Origin: Acidobacteriaceae bacterium
GTDB taxonomy: Bacteria; Acidobacteriota; Terriglobia; Terriglobales; Acidobacteriaceae
Reading direction: 5' to 3'
Length of the DNA stretch: 64,000 nucleotides
NCBI GenBank assembly: GCA_003151335.1
Contig: PLXE01000047.1
Coordinates: forward strand, 119,928-183,927
Position numbers and translations under genes: made by a program. Shown piece by piece: positions 44,805 through 53,778 of this stretch. Position 1 is the stretch's first letter. Every line of letters begins with the position of its first letter. Under the pieces are notes generated by a model. That model worked only from the letters and a program-made list of their open reading frames with translations, was not told where the DNA came from and did no database searches.

Positions 44805-47147
44805 TTACTGTGGGATTCTGACGCGTCGAAGCAGTTCGGCGAACCGGGGGTCGGAGCGCAGTGGGTCCCAGAGTGCCTCAACCTTAACGTAGGCGAGACG
44901 ATTGAAGCGCTCCTCGCAGGCTTTTTCGAGCCACCTGAAGGCCTGATCCTTGTCTTCCAGCCCGGCATAAACGAGGGCAAAGGAAAATCCAGTTACAAGG
45001 CTCCGCTTCGAAACCACCTCGAGCTTGTCCAAGATCCGAAGCGCCTCATTTCGTTCACCCAGTCGAGCATGTGCGTACCCAAGCAGGGCGAGGGCCGTGG
45101 CGCCGCCTCGGGTCAGCTCTAAATACCTTTCCAGATCGGGCACCGCCTCCCGGTAGCACCCCTTGGAGGCATACGCTTGCCCCAGCATCGCGTAAGCAAC
45201 GCCATAGTACGGATCCATCTCCAGCGTCGCATGGCTCTGTTGAATAGCCTGATCGAATTGCCTTGACAGGTAGAGTTGCACCGCCAATACATGGCTGACA
45301 GCGGGTGAAGCAGGATCGAGATCTTGGGCACGTTTTGCTGTTGCCACGGCTTCCTCAAATCGTCCTAGAGAGCTGAGATAGAGAGGGTAAAACACGTGGT
45401 TCCTGGCGTAAGAGGGATTCAAATCAAGGGCTTGCTGAAAATGTCTTCCGGCTGCGGTCCAGTCCCAATCGTAGGTGAAGCTGGCATACCCGAGCGAAAC
45501 GTAAGCCTCAGCCAGACCGTCGTCTATTTCCAGCGCCTTCGTGGCTGCGGCCTTCGCCTTCGGCATCACCTCTCCCGGAGCAAACACATTTAAGAATGAC
45601 GCCAGGTTGTAGGTGTCAGCCAACCCCGCATAGGCGAGCGCATAGGTGGGCTCTTCTGCGATGGCCTCCTGAAAATATTCAATGGCTTTCTGCATTCCGT
45701 CCGGGGTTCGTTTGTTCCAGTGAAAGCGGCCCTTGAGGTAGAGCTGATAAGCTTCCAGATTCTTGGTTCCAACCCGCACCAGCGGCTTTTGTCCCTCGAC
45801 TCGGAGTGTGACCTTCAACCGGCTTGCGATGGTTCTTGCGATTTCGTCCTGAACCTCAAAGATATCTTTCAGTTCGCGATCGTAGCGCTCAGACCACAGG
45901 TGGCAGCCGTCGGCGACGTTAATAAGCTGAGCCATAATGCGGAGACGATTGCCCGACTTGCGAACGCTGCCCTCAAGAACCGTGGTTACTTTCAAGCATT
46001 CCCCGACGGTTCGCAGATCGACATGCTTCCCTTTGAAAGAGAATGCGGAAGTCCGTGCCACTACACGAACATCCTCGATCTGGGCCAGTGCGTTGATGAT
46101 CTCTTCGGTAATGCCATCTGCGAAGAACTCATTTTCCAGATCGGAGCTCATGTTGGTGAATGGGAGGACAACGATGGAATGATGGGTAGCGCCAGCGGCT
46201 ACGGCCGTGCGCGGTTGTGCCACCGGTGCCTGCACCTCACCGGACGATTCTCCCGAATCTGCATCCCGCTTCAGTCTCTGCAGGTCGGCCCGCATCTCCG
46301 AGGCGTGCTGGTAGCGCAGGGCACAGTCCTTCTCCAACGCCTTGTTGATTATGTCTTCCAACTTGGGCGAAAGGTCGGGGTTAAGGCGCATAGGGGGGAC
46401 CGGAACTCGGTTTAGGGTAGCGTCGAAGATCAGCCCTGCGGTGCCACCCCGGAAGGGCAACACCCCTGTCGCCATCTCGTAGAGCACAACTCCAAAGGAG
46501 AACAAATCCGTGCGGCTGTCCAGTTCCTTTCCCCGAACCTGCTCCGGCGACATATAGGCCACGGTGCCCAGGGCCGCACCGGTACTGGTAAGGTGCTCCG
46601 CGCTAGACGAGGTCGTGGTTTCTGCCAGGGCTGCTGCTTCGGCAACGCGAGCGCCCGTGGGCGTGAGCTTTGCCAGCCCGAAATCGAGAATCTTGGCATG
46701 ACCGCGTTTGGTGACGAAGATATTAGAGGGCTTGATGTCGCGGTGGATGATGCCTTCGAGGTGAGCGGAATCGAGCGCATCAGCAATCTCGATGGCCAAG
46801 ACGAGCAAGACGTCGGCCTCGACGGGCCTTCCGGCGATGCGGTGCTCTAGCGTTACGCCCTCTAAGAGCTCCATCGCGATTAAAGGCCGCCCATCGACCT
46901 CGTCGATTTCATGGATCGTGCAAATGTTCGGGTGGTTCAGGGAGGACGCAGCCTTGGCCTCCCGCTGAAAACGGCTGAGGGCTTGCGGATCGTGGGCGAG
47001 TTCGTCGGGAAGGAACTTCAGGGCGACGTGACGGCCGAGCTTAAGGTCTTCCGCCTCATACAGCACCCCCATGCCGCCACCGCCGATCCTGCTGAGGATG
47101 CGGTAATGGGAGACTCTCTGCCCAACGAGTTGGGACGGCGTGGACAC
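44805..47147 (-). CDS. Ser/Thr protein kinase with TolB/FlgO-like and TPR regions
   Basis: The 780-residue product has a kinase domain at about 15-290 ([52 protein letters not shown]). A linker follows, then a TolB/FlgO-like domain of the type found in adenylate-cyclase and CadC-like regulators ([38 protein letters not shown], about 330-450) and TPR units to the C terminus. No membrane helix is evident, so it is probably cytosolic, in contrast to the kinase at 25835-28810. Targets are unknown. Confidence 0.9.
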   Translation of the reverse strand: MSTPSQLVGQRVSHYRILSRIGGGGMGVLYEAEDLKLGRHVALKFLPDELAHDPQALSRFQREAKAASSLNHPNICTIHEIDEVDGRPLIAMELLEGVTLEHRIAGRPVEADVLLVLAIEIADALDSAHLEGIIHRDIKPSNIFVTKRGHAKILDFGLAKLTPTGARVAEAAALAETTTSSSAEHLTSTGAALGTVAYMSPEQVRGKELDSRTDLFSFGVVLYEMATGVLPFRGGTAGLIFDATLNRVPVPPMRLNPDLSPKLEDIINKALEKDCALRYQHASEMRADLQRLKRDADSGESSGEVQAPVAQPRTAVAAGATHHSIVVLPFTNMSSDLENEFFADGITEEIINALAQIEDVRVVARTSAFSFKGKHVDLRTVGECLKVTTVLEGSVRKSGNRLRIMAQLINVADGCHLWSERYDRELKDIFEVQDEIARTIASRLKVTLRVEGQKPLVRVGTKNLEAYQLYLKGRFHWNKRTPDGMQKAIEYFQEAIAEEPTYALAYAGLADTYNLASFLNVFAPGEVMPKAKAAATKALEIDDGLAEAYVSLGYASFTYDWDWTAAGRHFQQALDLNPSYARNHVFYPLYLSSLGRFEEAVATAKRAQDLDPASPAVSHVLAVQLYLSRQFDQAIQQSHATLEMDPYYGVAYAMLGQAYASKGCYREAVPDLERYLELTRGGATALALLGYAHARLGERNEALRILDKLEVVSKRSLVTGFSFALVYAGLEDKDQAFRWLEKACEERFNRLAYVKVEALWDPLRSDPRFAELLRRVRIPQ

Positions 47148-47705
47148 TGAGACATGTTAGGTGGGATGTTGAGCAAAGGTCAATCGAACCGGGTCCGGAT
47201 TCTCGGGAGGCTATCACTGAGTGTTAGCAGAATGCCACTACGAGTCGTTAGCTGTTGATAAGTCGCCGTCATACTCGTGATCGGCAGCACAGGCTGCCGC
47301 TGGCCAGATTACTTGTGAAACCGCTGTTATCGACAGCAATCGCCTACTCTGCGGTTAGCCTGTAAGCAGACGAAATGGATTACTTCCGGTTTGCCGGTGA
47401 CTCGGGCAGAATCGTTGGCAAGCATTATTCACCGTTGATTGGTGCCAACGCCAGTTCCATATCACAATCGAAAACTCGGCTCTTTGGAAGTGGGTGCGAT
47501 TTCCGGCTGGGGACCCCGCGAATCGGAGCCCACTAGAGCTGTTCCGGGATTAGTGTATCCGCCCGCACGGGTAGTGCGGCGCTTCAGCACCGCGTTCGCC
47601 GCGCCCAAACGCCTCTAGCCAGCCGCCTCACAGAAAGTGCCCCAAAACAGCAACGCCCCTCGCTTGCGCGAGGGGCTTCAGCGGTTGCGCCTGCTGCTAC
47701 TACTG
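47148..47705. other. Intergenic region without supported gene
   Basis: This 558-base stretch lies upstream of the kinase and downstream of the OmpA-like gene. Apart from the terminator at 47640-47676 I see no open frame with family resemblance, no repeat shared with other parts of the window and no clear promoter. Confidence 0.5.
47640..47676 (-). terminator. Hairpin terminator after the OmpA-like gene
   Basis: GCCCCTCGC (47655-47663) pairs perfectly with GCGAGGGGC (47668-47676) across a 4-base loop, about 30 bases beyond the OmpA-like stop. On the minus strand it is followed by GTTGCTGTTTTGGGG, a weak T tract, so termination may be partial. Confidence 0.65.
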
Positions 47706-48728
47706 CTATTGCTGCGACTGCGGAGGTGCGGTGTCTGCCGGAGCCGAATTCATGTTGTTCGACTGCGGCTGCGCCGGAGCGGACTGGTAACTGGACGGAG
47801 CTGCGTAATTGCTGCGGGGTTCCTGCATATTCGGGTTCATCTCGCCGCTGGGCTGGTGCGCCGAGGCCAGCTGATCGACACTGTTTCTCAGCAGGCTGAC
47901 CTCGACGCGATTGCCGTGAGCCGGCTTGGCGCCGGTTTCGTCGGACACGGCGATGCGCGCATTGCCCAGTCCCATGACGAAGACGCGGTACACGGGAATC
48001 TCATTTTTCTCTACGAGGTAGCGCACCACAGAGTTCGCCAGGGCCTGTGAACTCTGGATACCAGCTTGTCCGCCGCTGGTGGAGAAACCCTGGACCTCGA
48101 TGATGTAGCCCTTCTGGTCCTTAAGGTTGGTGGTCATGCCGTCGAGGGCTTCCTTCGCCTTCGCGCTCAGCACAGTGTGGCCTGGCCGGAAGCGGATCTC
48201 AGTTTGCGAAGTGGGCTGGTACTGATCAATGTTGCCCACCACCTGCTCCACGGTATTCAGGCGGTTGCTGGCCTGTAGTGCGGTCTGATTGGCCTGTTGG
48301 GCGCGGTTACCGGCGTCGGTTGCGTGCTGGTCAGCTTCGTTGGCTCTGGCGGAAGCCTGGCGGATGCCCTCCTGCGCCCGGGCATCCACGTCTTTGATGT
48401 TCCTGGCGTTGGCGGCGGTGAGGTCATCGAGCTCATTCACCCGGTTACGAATCGGGCTAAGTTGGCGCTGCACGTATTTCTTGCGCGCGAAGGGATTGAC
48501 CTTGCCCCAGAATCCCTGGCGCAGTTCGGGTTGCAGTGGCTGGTGCGCGGTCATGTTTTGATCCGAGCTGGCACTCTGGCTCGAATAGGTTGAAGAAGAC
48601 GACGAGGACTGCGAGCTGCTCTGCGACATGGCAGCGGGCTGTTGATTGTCGGCAGGCGCTTGCTGGGCCATTGCCGGCAACATGAGGCTGGCAGCCAACA
48701 ACAAGGTGAACAGAATGCGAGATTTCAT
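47706..48728 (-). CDS. OmpA-family outer-membrane/peptidoglycan-linking protein
   Basis: The 340-residue product has a signal peptide (KSRILFTLLLAASLMLPAMA), a Gln/Ser-rich disordered segment, and an alpha-helical coiled-coil region (about 105-185, ANEADQHATDAGNRAQQANQ). The OmpA-C domain follows (about 190-300), with IIEVQGFSTSGGQAGIQSSQ and NRVEVSLLRN, then a Pro/Gln/Asn-rich tail. The OmpA domain normally binds peptidoglycan, although the classical NxxLSxxRA box is replaced by QSSQALANSV. ATG 48728 follows GGAGGAA. Confidence 0.85.
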   Translation of the reverse strand: MKSRILFTLLLAASLMLPAMAQQAPADNQQPAAMSQSSSQSSSSSSTYSSQSASSDQNMTAHQPLQPELRQGFWGKVNPFARKKYVQRQLSPIRNRVNELDDLTAANARNIKDVDARAQEGIRQASARANEADQHATDAGNRAQQANQTALQASNRLNTVEQVVGNIDQYQPTSQTEIRFRPGHTVLSAKAKEALDGMTTNLKDQKGYIIEVQGFSTSGGQAGIQSSQALANSVVRYLVEKNEIPVYRVFVMGLGNARIAVSDETGAKPAHGNRVEVSLLRNSVDQLASAHQPSGEMNPNMQEPRSNYAAPSSYQSAPAQPQSNNMNSAPADTAPPQSQQ

Positions 48729-49503
48729 TAGAGAGTTCCTCCAGGATCCGTTGGCACAACGTGCCAGACACGCTGGCCACGGCAGTTTCTGTCGTCCTGC
48801 GGCGGTGTGCCTGAACACAACAGAGAACCGTGCGCCAACACTGTTTCTGTTACAGGTTGGTTGCCAAACCTAAGGGCCGGAAGCCATGCGGTAAGCCTTT
48901 TGTTTTCACCACGCCAACGTGTCGGCCTTTTCCTATTTCGGCAACGCTTGAGTAGGAAGGGGAGGCGATAGGTAATTGTTACCGCCAACCAGAACAACAC
49001 AGGAGCGCTGCGCCTCCACAGGGCAGAAGCGGTGTCTAGATCAGCCGCGACCTCGCTGCGCCACCTGGCAAGCGCCCATCTTCATTATTCTCCCGAAGGC
49101 TCGGCGATCAAGCTGCAGGACACGGTTGAATTACAAATTCAGGTGCTGGATGGCGATAAAGTGCTGCTCGGAAGACGTCACCATCCACTATGTCGCGTTG
49201 TCGAAGGCGGCCGAGAATTCATGGAAGTTGCGTGTCCTGGAGGCGGCTCCCGCGTTTTAACCTTTCGGTCTGCGCGACGTCCAATCCAGCGAGTGTCGAA
49301 TAAGCTGCGAAGGGCCGCAGAGCAGCGCCGCCATCAAAACATTGGAACCTGCACGGCCTGAATGGCGAATTGTGGAAGCCGAGAAACTATTGTTAGGAAA
49401 CTCTTTCCTGCTTTTCGCGTTCCCGGGTATTAGCAGCTAAAATATTAAGAGGACGCCGGTGTGAGCCGCGGCATCCAATCGCTGTGGAGTGGCTGGTTAT
49501 TGA
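48729..49503. other. Long intergenic region with possible degenerate coding sequence
   Basis: No intact gene is supported. Around 49110-49258 two overlapping frames each look protein-like for part of their length (KLQDTVELQIQVLDGDKVLL in one, EDVTIHYVALSKAAENSWKL in another). This could be a frameshifted remnant of a small gene. Neither has a good start or a recognisable family. Confidence 0.35.
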
Positions 49504-51693
49504 ATGACCCTGAATCGTATTCTTGTTTGTCTCGCGACACTTCTGCTCGCCGGCTCGGTGAGCGGTATCGCCCAAAATACCGACATTGTATTGACCCCAG
49601 TGGCCCCCGAGCAGGGCCCGCCGGCGGCAGGTCAGGCACAACCGGGTTCCGCTGCGCCCGCGCAAGCTGAGCAGCCCACGGCTGCAAGCCAGGACCAACC
49701 AAGCTCAGCGACGCCGGCCGAATCGGCTCCCCCGAAACCGCCCGACAAGGCGACGGCGTATTACCACTTCACCATGGCGCACATGTACGAGGAACTGGTT
49801 TCCATGTACGGGCGCGCCGACTACGCCAATAAGGCGATTGAAGAGTATCGGCTGGCCATCGACAACGATCCCAATTCCGATTACCTGAACGCCGGCCTCG
49901 CCGAACTGTACGCCAAGACGGGCCGCATTCGCGATGCCGTGCTCGAAGCCCAGGACATCCTGAAGCGCGATGGCAACAATCTGGAGGCGCGCCGTTTGCT
50001 GGGACGCATCTATCTGCGTTCCCTCGGCGACATGCAGGCCGGGACGCAGTCCCAGGAAGTTCTGAAGCTGGCGATCGAGCAATATGAGCAGATTGTGAAG
50101 CTCGATCCCAAGAGCGTGGAAGACCACCTGCTGCTGGGCCGCCTGTATCGGCTCAACAACGAGCTTTTGAAGTCGGAAGGCGAATTCAAGACAGCAGTAA
50201 ACATGCAGCCCGACTCGGAAGAAGCCGTCACCACGCTGGCTTATCTTTACAACGAAGAAGGCGACTCGGGCCACGCTCTCCAGGTGTTGAGCGCCATACC
50301 AGACAGTGCGCGCACCGCCAAGTTGTACTCCGCCCTGGGGTTCACCTACGAGCAGCAGAAGGACTATAAGAAGGCGATCGACGCCTATCGCCGCTCCACC
50401 GAGCTCGACCACGATAATCTGGATTCGGTTCGCGGCCTGGCCCAGAACCTGATGAACGATGGCCAGACCGACGCCGCTCTGGAACAGTACAAAGTCATCG
50501 CCGATGCCGACCCCTCGGACGCGCAGACCTACATGCGCATTGCCGAGATCAATCGCCGCGACGGGAAATTTGATCAGGCCCTGGAAGCGTTGAAGAAAGC
50601 CACCGCGGTCGTGCCCGATTCCCTGGAAGTGCAGTACAACATCGCTGTCGTTGACGAGGCCCAGGGGAAATACGAAGACGCCATCCAGATTCTTAATCAA
50701 CTGCTGCAAAAAACCGAACACGCCGACGGCGAATACAGCGTGCCCGACAAGAACAACCGGGCGGTTTTCCTGGAGCGCCTGGGCACGGTGTACCGCGAGG
50801 CCAACAAGCACCAGCAGGCGGTCGAGACCTTCCGCAAAATGCTTAACCTTGGCGATGAAAACGCCATTCGCGGCTACCAGCAAATTGTTGAAACTTACCG
50901 CGACAATAAGCAGTGGCAATTGGCAACGGAGGCCGCGGCCGAGGCTGCCAAGAAATATCCCAACGACCGCGGCTTGCAGATGGTTTCGGCCTCGCAACAG
51001 GCCGACATGGGCAAGTCCGATGTGGCCATCGAGCATGTGAAGACGTTGCTCAAGGGTAACGCCGACGATCGCGAGGTTTACATTGCCCTGGCCCAGATGT
51101 ACAGCCGGGTGAAGGATTGGCCGAAGGCGGAAGAGAACATCAGCAAGGCCATAGATCTCTCCAGCAAGCCCGAAGACAAGGATTACGCGATCTTCGTGCA
51201 AGGCTCCGTCTATGAGCGCCAGAAGAAATACGATTTGGCGGAAGAGGCATTTCGTAAGGTGCTGGCCGACGATCCCAAAAATGCGATGACGCTGAATTAT
51301 CTGGGATACATGCTGGCCGATCGCGACACCCGGGTGGAAGAAGCCCTCGGATACATTCGTCGCGCAGTGGCGCTCGATCCGCAGAATGGCGCCTATCTGG
51401 ACTCGCTGGGCTGGGCCTATTACAAGCTGGGCAAATACGACTTGGCGGAAGAGAACCTGCGGCGCGCCTCCGAGCGCATCAACACCGATCCCACGGTGCA
51501 TCAGCATTTGGGCGAGCTTTACCAGCGGACGGGACGGCTGAAGCTGGCTGCGAGCAACTATGAGCGCTCTCTGGAAGAATGGAACAAGACCATTCCCGCC
51601 GAAGTGGACCAGGACCAGGTCGCTAAGTTGACGAAGGAACTGGAGACCACCCGCGTCAAGCTGGCCAGACAAACGGCGGCGACCAAGCAATAG
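49504..51693 (+). CDS. Large secreted TPR-repeat protein
   Basis: The 729-residue product has a signal peptide (TLNRILVCLATLLLAGSVSG), a Pro/Ala/Gln-rich segment to about residue 75 and then a continuous TPR superhelix (for example DYKKAIDAYRRSTELDHDNL, AEEAFRKVLADDPKNAMTLN, YDLAEENLRRASERINTDPT). It is a periplasmic or outer-membrane-side scaffold. The client is unknown. The start ATG has only a weak ribosome binding site. The long antisense frame opposite it is a codon-bias shadow. Confidence 0.9.
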   Translation: MTLNRILVCLATLLLAGSVSGIAQNTDIVLTPVAPEQGPPAAGQAQPGSAAPAQAEQPTAASQDQPSSATPAESAPPKPPDKATAYYHFTMAHMYEELVSMYGRADYANKAIEEYRLAIDNDPNSDYLNAGLAELYAKTGRIRDAVLEAQDILKRDGNNLEARRLLGRIYLRSLGDMQAGTQSQEVLKLAIEQYEQIVKLDPKSVEDHLLLGRLYRLNNELLKSEGEFKTAVNMQPDSEEAVTTLAYLYNEEGDSGHALQVLSAIPDSARTAKLYSALGFTYEQQKDYKKAIDAYRRSTELDHDNLDSVRGLAQNLMNDGQTDAALEQYKVIADADPSDAQTYMRIAEINRRDGKFDQALEALKKATAVVPDSLEVQYNIAVVDEAQGKYEDAIQILNQLLQKTEHADGEYSVPDKNNRAVFLERLGTVYREANKHQQAVETFRKMLNLGDENAIRGYQQIVETYRDNKQWQLATEAAAEAAKKYPNDRGLQMVSASQQADMGKSDVAIEHVKTLLKGNADDREVYIALAQMYSRVKDWPKAEENISKAIDLSSKPEDKDYAIFVQGSVYERQKKYDLAEEAFRKVLADDPKNAMTLNYLGYMLADRDTRVEEALGYIRRAVALDPQNGAYLDSLGWAYYKLGKYDLAEENLRRASERINTDPTVHQHLGELYQRTGRLKLAASNYERSLEEWNKTIPAEVDQDQVAKLTKELETTRVKLARQTAATKQ

Positions 51694-51716
51694 CTTTCGT
51701 GACGATTCGTGATTTT

Positions 51717-51828
51717 GAGTTGTCATCACGAGCGGGCTTCAGCCCGCGAGGGATCTGCTGTTTCCTCCGAACAGTCGTTCCAGCGCTGGCAAAAGCAGAT
51801 TCCTCGCTGCGCTCGTAATGACAACTCC
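51717..51828. repeat. 112-bp palindromic element with near-perfect inverted ends
   Basis: The left end GAGTTGTCATCACGAGCGGG runs through CCCGCGAGGGATCTGCT. The right end is the near inverse (AGCAGATTCCTCGCTGCGCTC, shown here split as AGCAGATTCCTCGC then TGCGCTCGTAATGACAACTC). About 35 bases of each arm can pair. It lies in the gap between the TPR gene and the HD-domain gene, with no coding content. Confidence 0.7.
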
Positions 51829-51947
51829 AGAGAGGAATCGTTGATCCTATATGGGGATCTGCTTTTCCGGCTTTTTCCGCCGCCTGTGAAGCCGCGCCCT
51901 TTCAAAGCTTTCTGGCGGCCCATTGGCGTCGCTGCTAAACTCCTCCT

Positions 51948-53078
51948 ATGTTCGCCAGCTACGCCGTTCGCGTGGACGATTCCCGCGGACGCCGCTATCC
52001 CGAGCCGTCGCACCCCTATCGCAATCCTTTTCAGCGGGACCGCGATCGCGTGATCCATGCCCGCGCCTTCCGCCGCCTGGAAAACAAGACGCAGGTCTTC
52101 ACCCGCCGCTACTCCGACCACTTCCGTACTCGCCTGACCCACACCATGGAGGTGGCGCAAATCTCGCGCACCATTGCCGCGGCGCTTAACTTGAATGTTG
52201 ATCTGGTCGAGGCGCTGGCTTTGGTCCACGACATCGGCCATCCCCCCTTTGGACACGCCGGCGAGCGAACCTTGGACCTCTTGATGCGCCGCCACGGCGA
52301 GTTCTTCGATCACAACTTGCAGGCACTGCGCACCGTGGAAGATTTGGAGCTGAGGTACGCCGATTTCCCCGGCTTGAACCTGACCTTCGAGGTTCGGGAA
52401 GGCATCATCAAGCACTCGCACGACTACAGCGAAGCCGAACATCCCGAACTGGCAGAGTATTTGCTGCAGGAACGCCCGCCGCTGGAAGCGCAACTGATCG
52501 ACCTGACCGACGAAATTGCCTACAGCACCGCCGACCTCGACGATGGGTATGAGGCCAGGCTGCTGCGCCTTCCGCAGATTCGCCAACAGGTCCCGATCTT
52601 CGAGCGCTACTACATCGAGTCGGAAGCCAACTATCCAGAAGCTCCCGAGAAGTTGAAATTCAACGAGGCTTTGAAGCGGGTTCTCAATCGCTTTGTGACC
52701 GACTTGATCGAAAACACGCGGCGGCGCGTGCAGCAGGCGGGAATTGGAAGTCTTGAAGACGTGCGGCGATTTCCCGAGCGGCTGGCGTCATTCAGTCCGG
52801 AAGTGGAAGCAGAGCGTCGCCAGGCCAAGAGCTTCCTGCACGAGGCCCTCTACAATTGCAAGCCGCTGGAGCCGGAGAAGCGCCAGGCCGAGAAGGTGGT
52901 CAGCGAGGTGTTCGACTACCTGGTCGCCCATCCCGAAGCCCTGCCCGGCAGCTATCGCGAGCGCTGCGCAAGCGAAAAGGTAGTTAGAGTGGTGTGCGAT
53001 TACATCGCGGGTATGACCGACCACTACGCCGCAGATTTGCGCAAGAAGCTCCTGACGGATAAAAGAACCGAATCCTAA
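51948..53078 (+). CDS. dgt: Deoxyguanosinetriphosphate triphosphohydrolase-like HD protein
   Basis: The 376-residue product is a Dgt-type HD hydrolase. Arg-rich FQRDRDRVIHARAFRRLENK and HFRTRLTHTMEVAQISRTIA precede the metal-binding HD in ALALVHDIGHPPFGHAGERT and a later conserved IKHSHDY. It hydrolyses dNTPs to nucleosides and triphosphate and helps set dNTP pools. Some family members restrict phage, but nothing here points to defence. Start ATG 51948 matches the family start MFASYAVR. Confidence 0.92.
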   Translation: MFASYAVRVDDSRGRRYPEPSHPYRNPFQRDRDRVIHARAFRRLENKTQVFTRRYSDHFRTRLTHTMEVAQISRTIAAALNLNVDLVEALALVHDIGHPPFGHAGERTLDLLMRRHGEFFDHNLQALRTVEDLELRYADFPGLNLTFEVREGIIKHSHDYSEAEHPELAEYLLQERPPLEAQLIDLTDEIAYSTADLDDGYEARLLRLPQIRQQVPIFERYYIESEANYPEAPEKLKFNEALKRVLNRFVTDLIENTRRRVQQAGIGSLEDVRRFPERLASFSPEVEAERRQAKSFLHEALYNCKPLEPEKRQAEKVVSEVFDYLVAHPEALPGSYRERCASEKVVRVVCDYIAGMTDHYAADLRKKLLTDKRTES

Positions 53079-53152
53079 ATGATCTATGACTGACGTTTTT
53101 GCGGAATGCCAGGGCGCCGGTTTTCCTCCAGGTTTTTAGCCGACTAGGGGCG

Positions 53153-53194
53153 TTGACAGCGGCTGTTCTAGGTTGTACTGTTCAACAGTTGAAC
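53153..53194 (+). promoter_or_regulatory. Promoter and palindromic operator of the AbrB/RelE pair
   Basis: TTGACA at 53153-53158 is followed after 17 bases by TACTGT (53176-53181), a plausible sigma70 promoter. The perfect palindrome GTTCAA-CAG-TTGAAC (53180-53194) overlaps the -10 and the start region, as expected for an operator bound by the antitoxin. AAAGG and the start codon follow. Confidence 0.6.
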
Positions 53195-53209
53195 TAAAGG
53201 TATAACATC

Positions 53210-53482
53210 ATGGATATCGTCGCCGTAAAAACCAAGTTTCAGATCGTGATTCCGCAGCACATCCGCGAGCAAGTCAAGGTGGAGATCGGCGATCTTCTGG
53301 AAGCAGGCGTGGAGGGCGGGAAAATCACCTTTACGCCGAAGAGCCTTATCGACCGGCATTTGGCGGAAGGTCTCGAGGACGCAAAGCAGGGCAGGACCCA
53401 TGGCCCTTACGCCAACGCCAAGGATGCGATTAAGGCGCTGGAGAGGCGTGCCAAACGCCATGCGAAAAAGCGCGGCCAATGA
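53210..53482 (+). CDS. AbrB/MazE-type antitoxin
   Basis: The 90-residue product begins with a SpoVT/AbrB swapped-hairpin domain (VKTKFQIVIPQHIREQVKVE, GDLLEAGVEGGKITFTPKSL). A basic C-terminal tail (ALERRAKRHAKKRGQ) probably wraps the toxin. It should bind the palindrome upstream and repress the operon. It overlaps the toxin gene by 4 bases, the usual toxin-antitoxin arrangement. Confidence 0.88.
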   Translation: MDIVAVKTKFQIVIPQHIREQVKVEIGDLLEAGVEGGKITFTPKSLIDRHLAEGLEDAKQGRTHGPYANAKDAIKALERRAKRHAKKRGQ

Positions 53483-53724
53483 AGCTCCGGTTTACGGAAA
53501 GAGCCGACAAGGACTACGCGGGCCTGCCGGTCGCTATCCGCAAAGCGTTCGCGAAGCAACTGCGCTTCCTGCTGGTTAATCTCCAACACCCGTCACTGCA
53601 CGCGAAAAAATACAGCCAGGCCATGGAGGTGTGGCAGGGAAGGGTAACGAAAGGATGGCGGTTCTATTTCAAAATCGAGCGGGACGAATATGTGATTCTT
53701 TCCATCATTCCGCATCCTAAGTAA
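53479..53724 (+). CDS. RelE/ParE-family toxin
   Basis: The 81-residue product has the small RelE fold: MKLRFTERADKDYAGLPVAI (beta1-alpha1), FLLVNLQHPSLHAKKYSQA, and strands VWQGRVTKGWRFYFKIERD and EYVILSIIPHPK with Arg/Lys/His residues typical of ribosome-dependent mRNases. Its ATG lies in the antitoxin stop overlap. An mRNase is more likely than a gyrase poison (ParE), but the sequence does not settle it. Confidence 0.85.
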   Translation: MKLRFTERADKDYAGLPVAIRKAFAKQLRFLLVNLQHPSLHAKKYSQAMEVWQGRVTKGWRFYFKIERDEYVILSIIPHPK

Positions 53725-53778
53725 TCGGCACACCCGCGATCCGTTTCCAAGACCGGCCATCAGATGAGCTGCACGCGC

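Noticed and set aside
49705..51729. 674-residue open frame antisense to the TPR gene
   Set aside because: It is an exact shadow of a high-GC gene with a signal peptide and TPR units. The antisense product has no recognisable domain.
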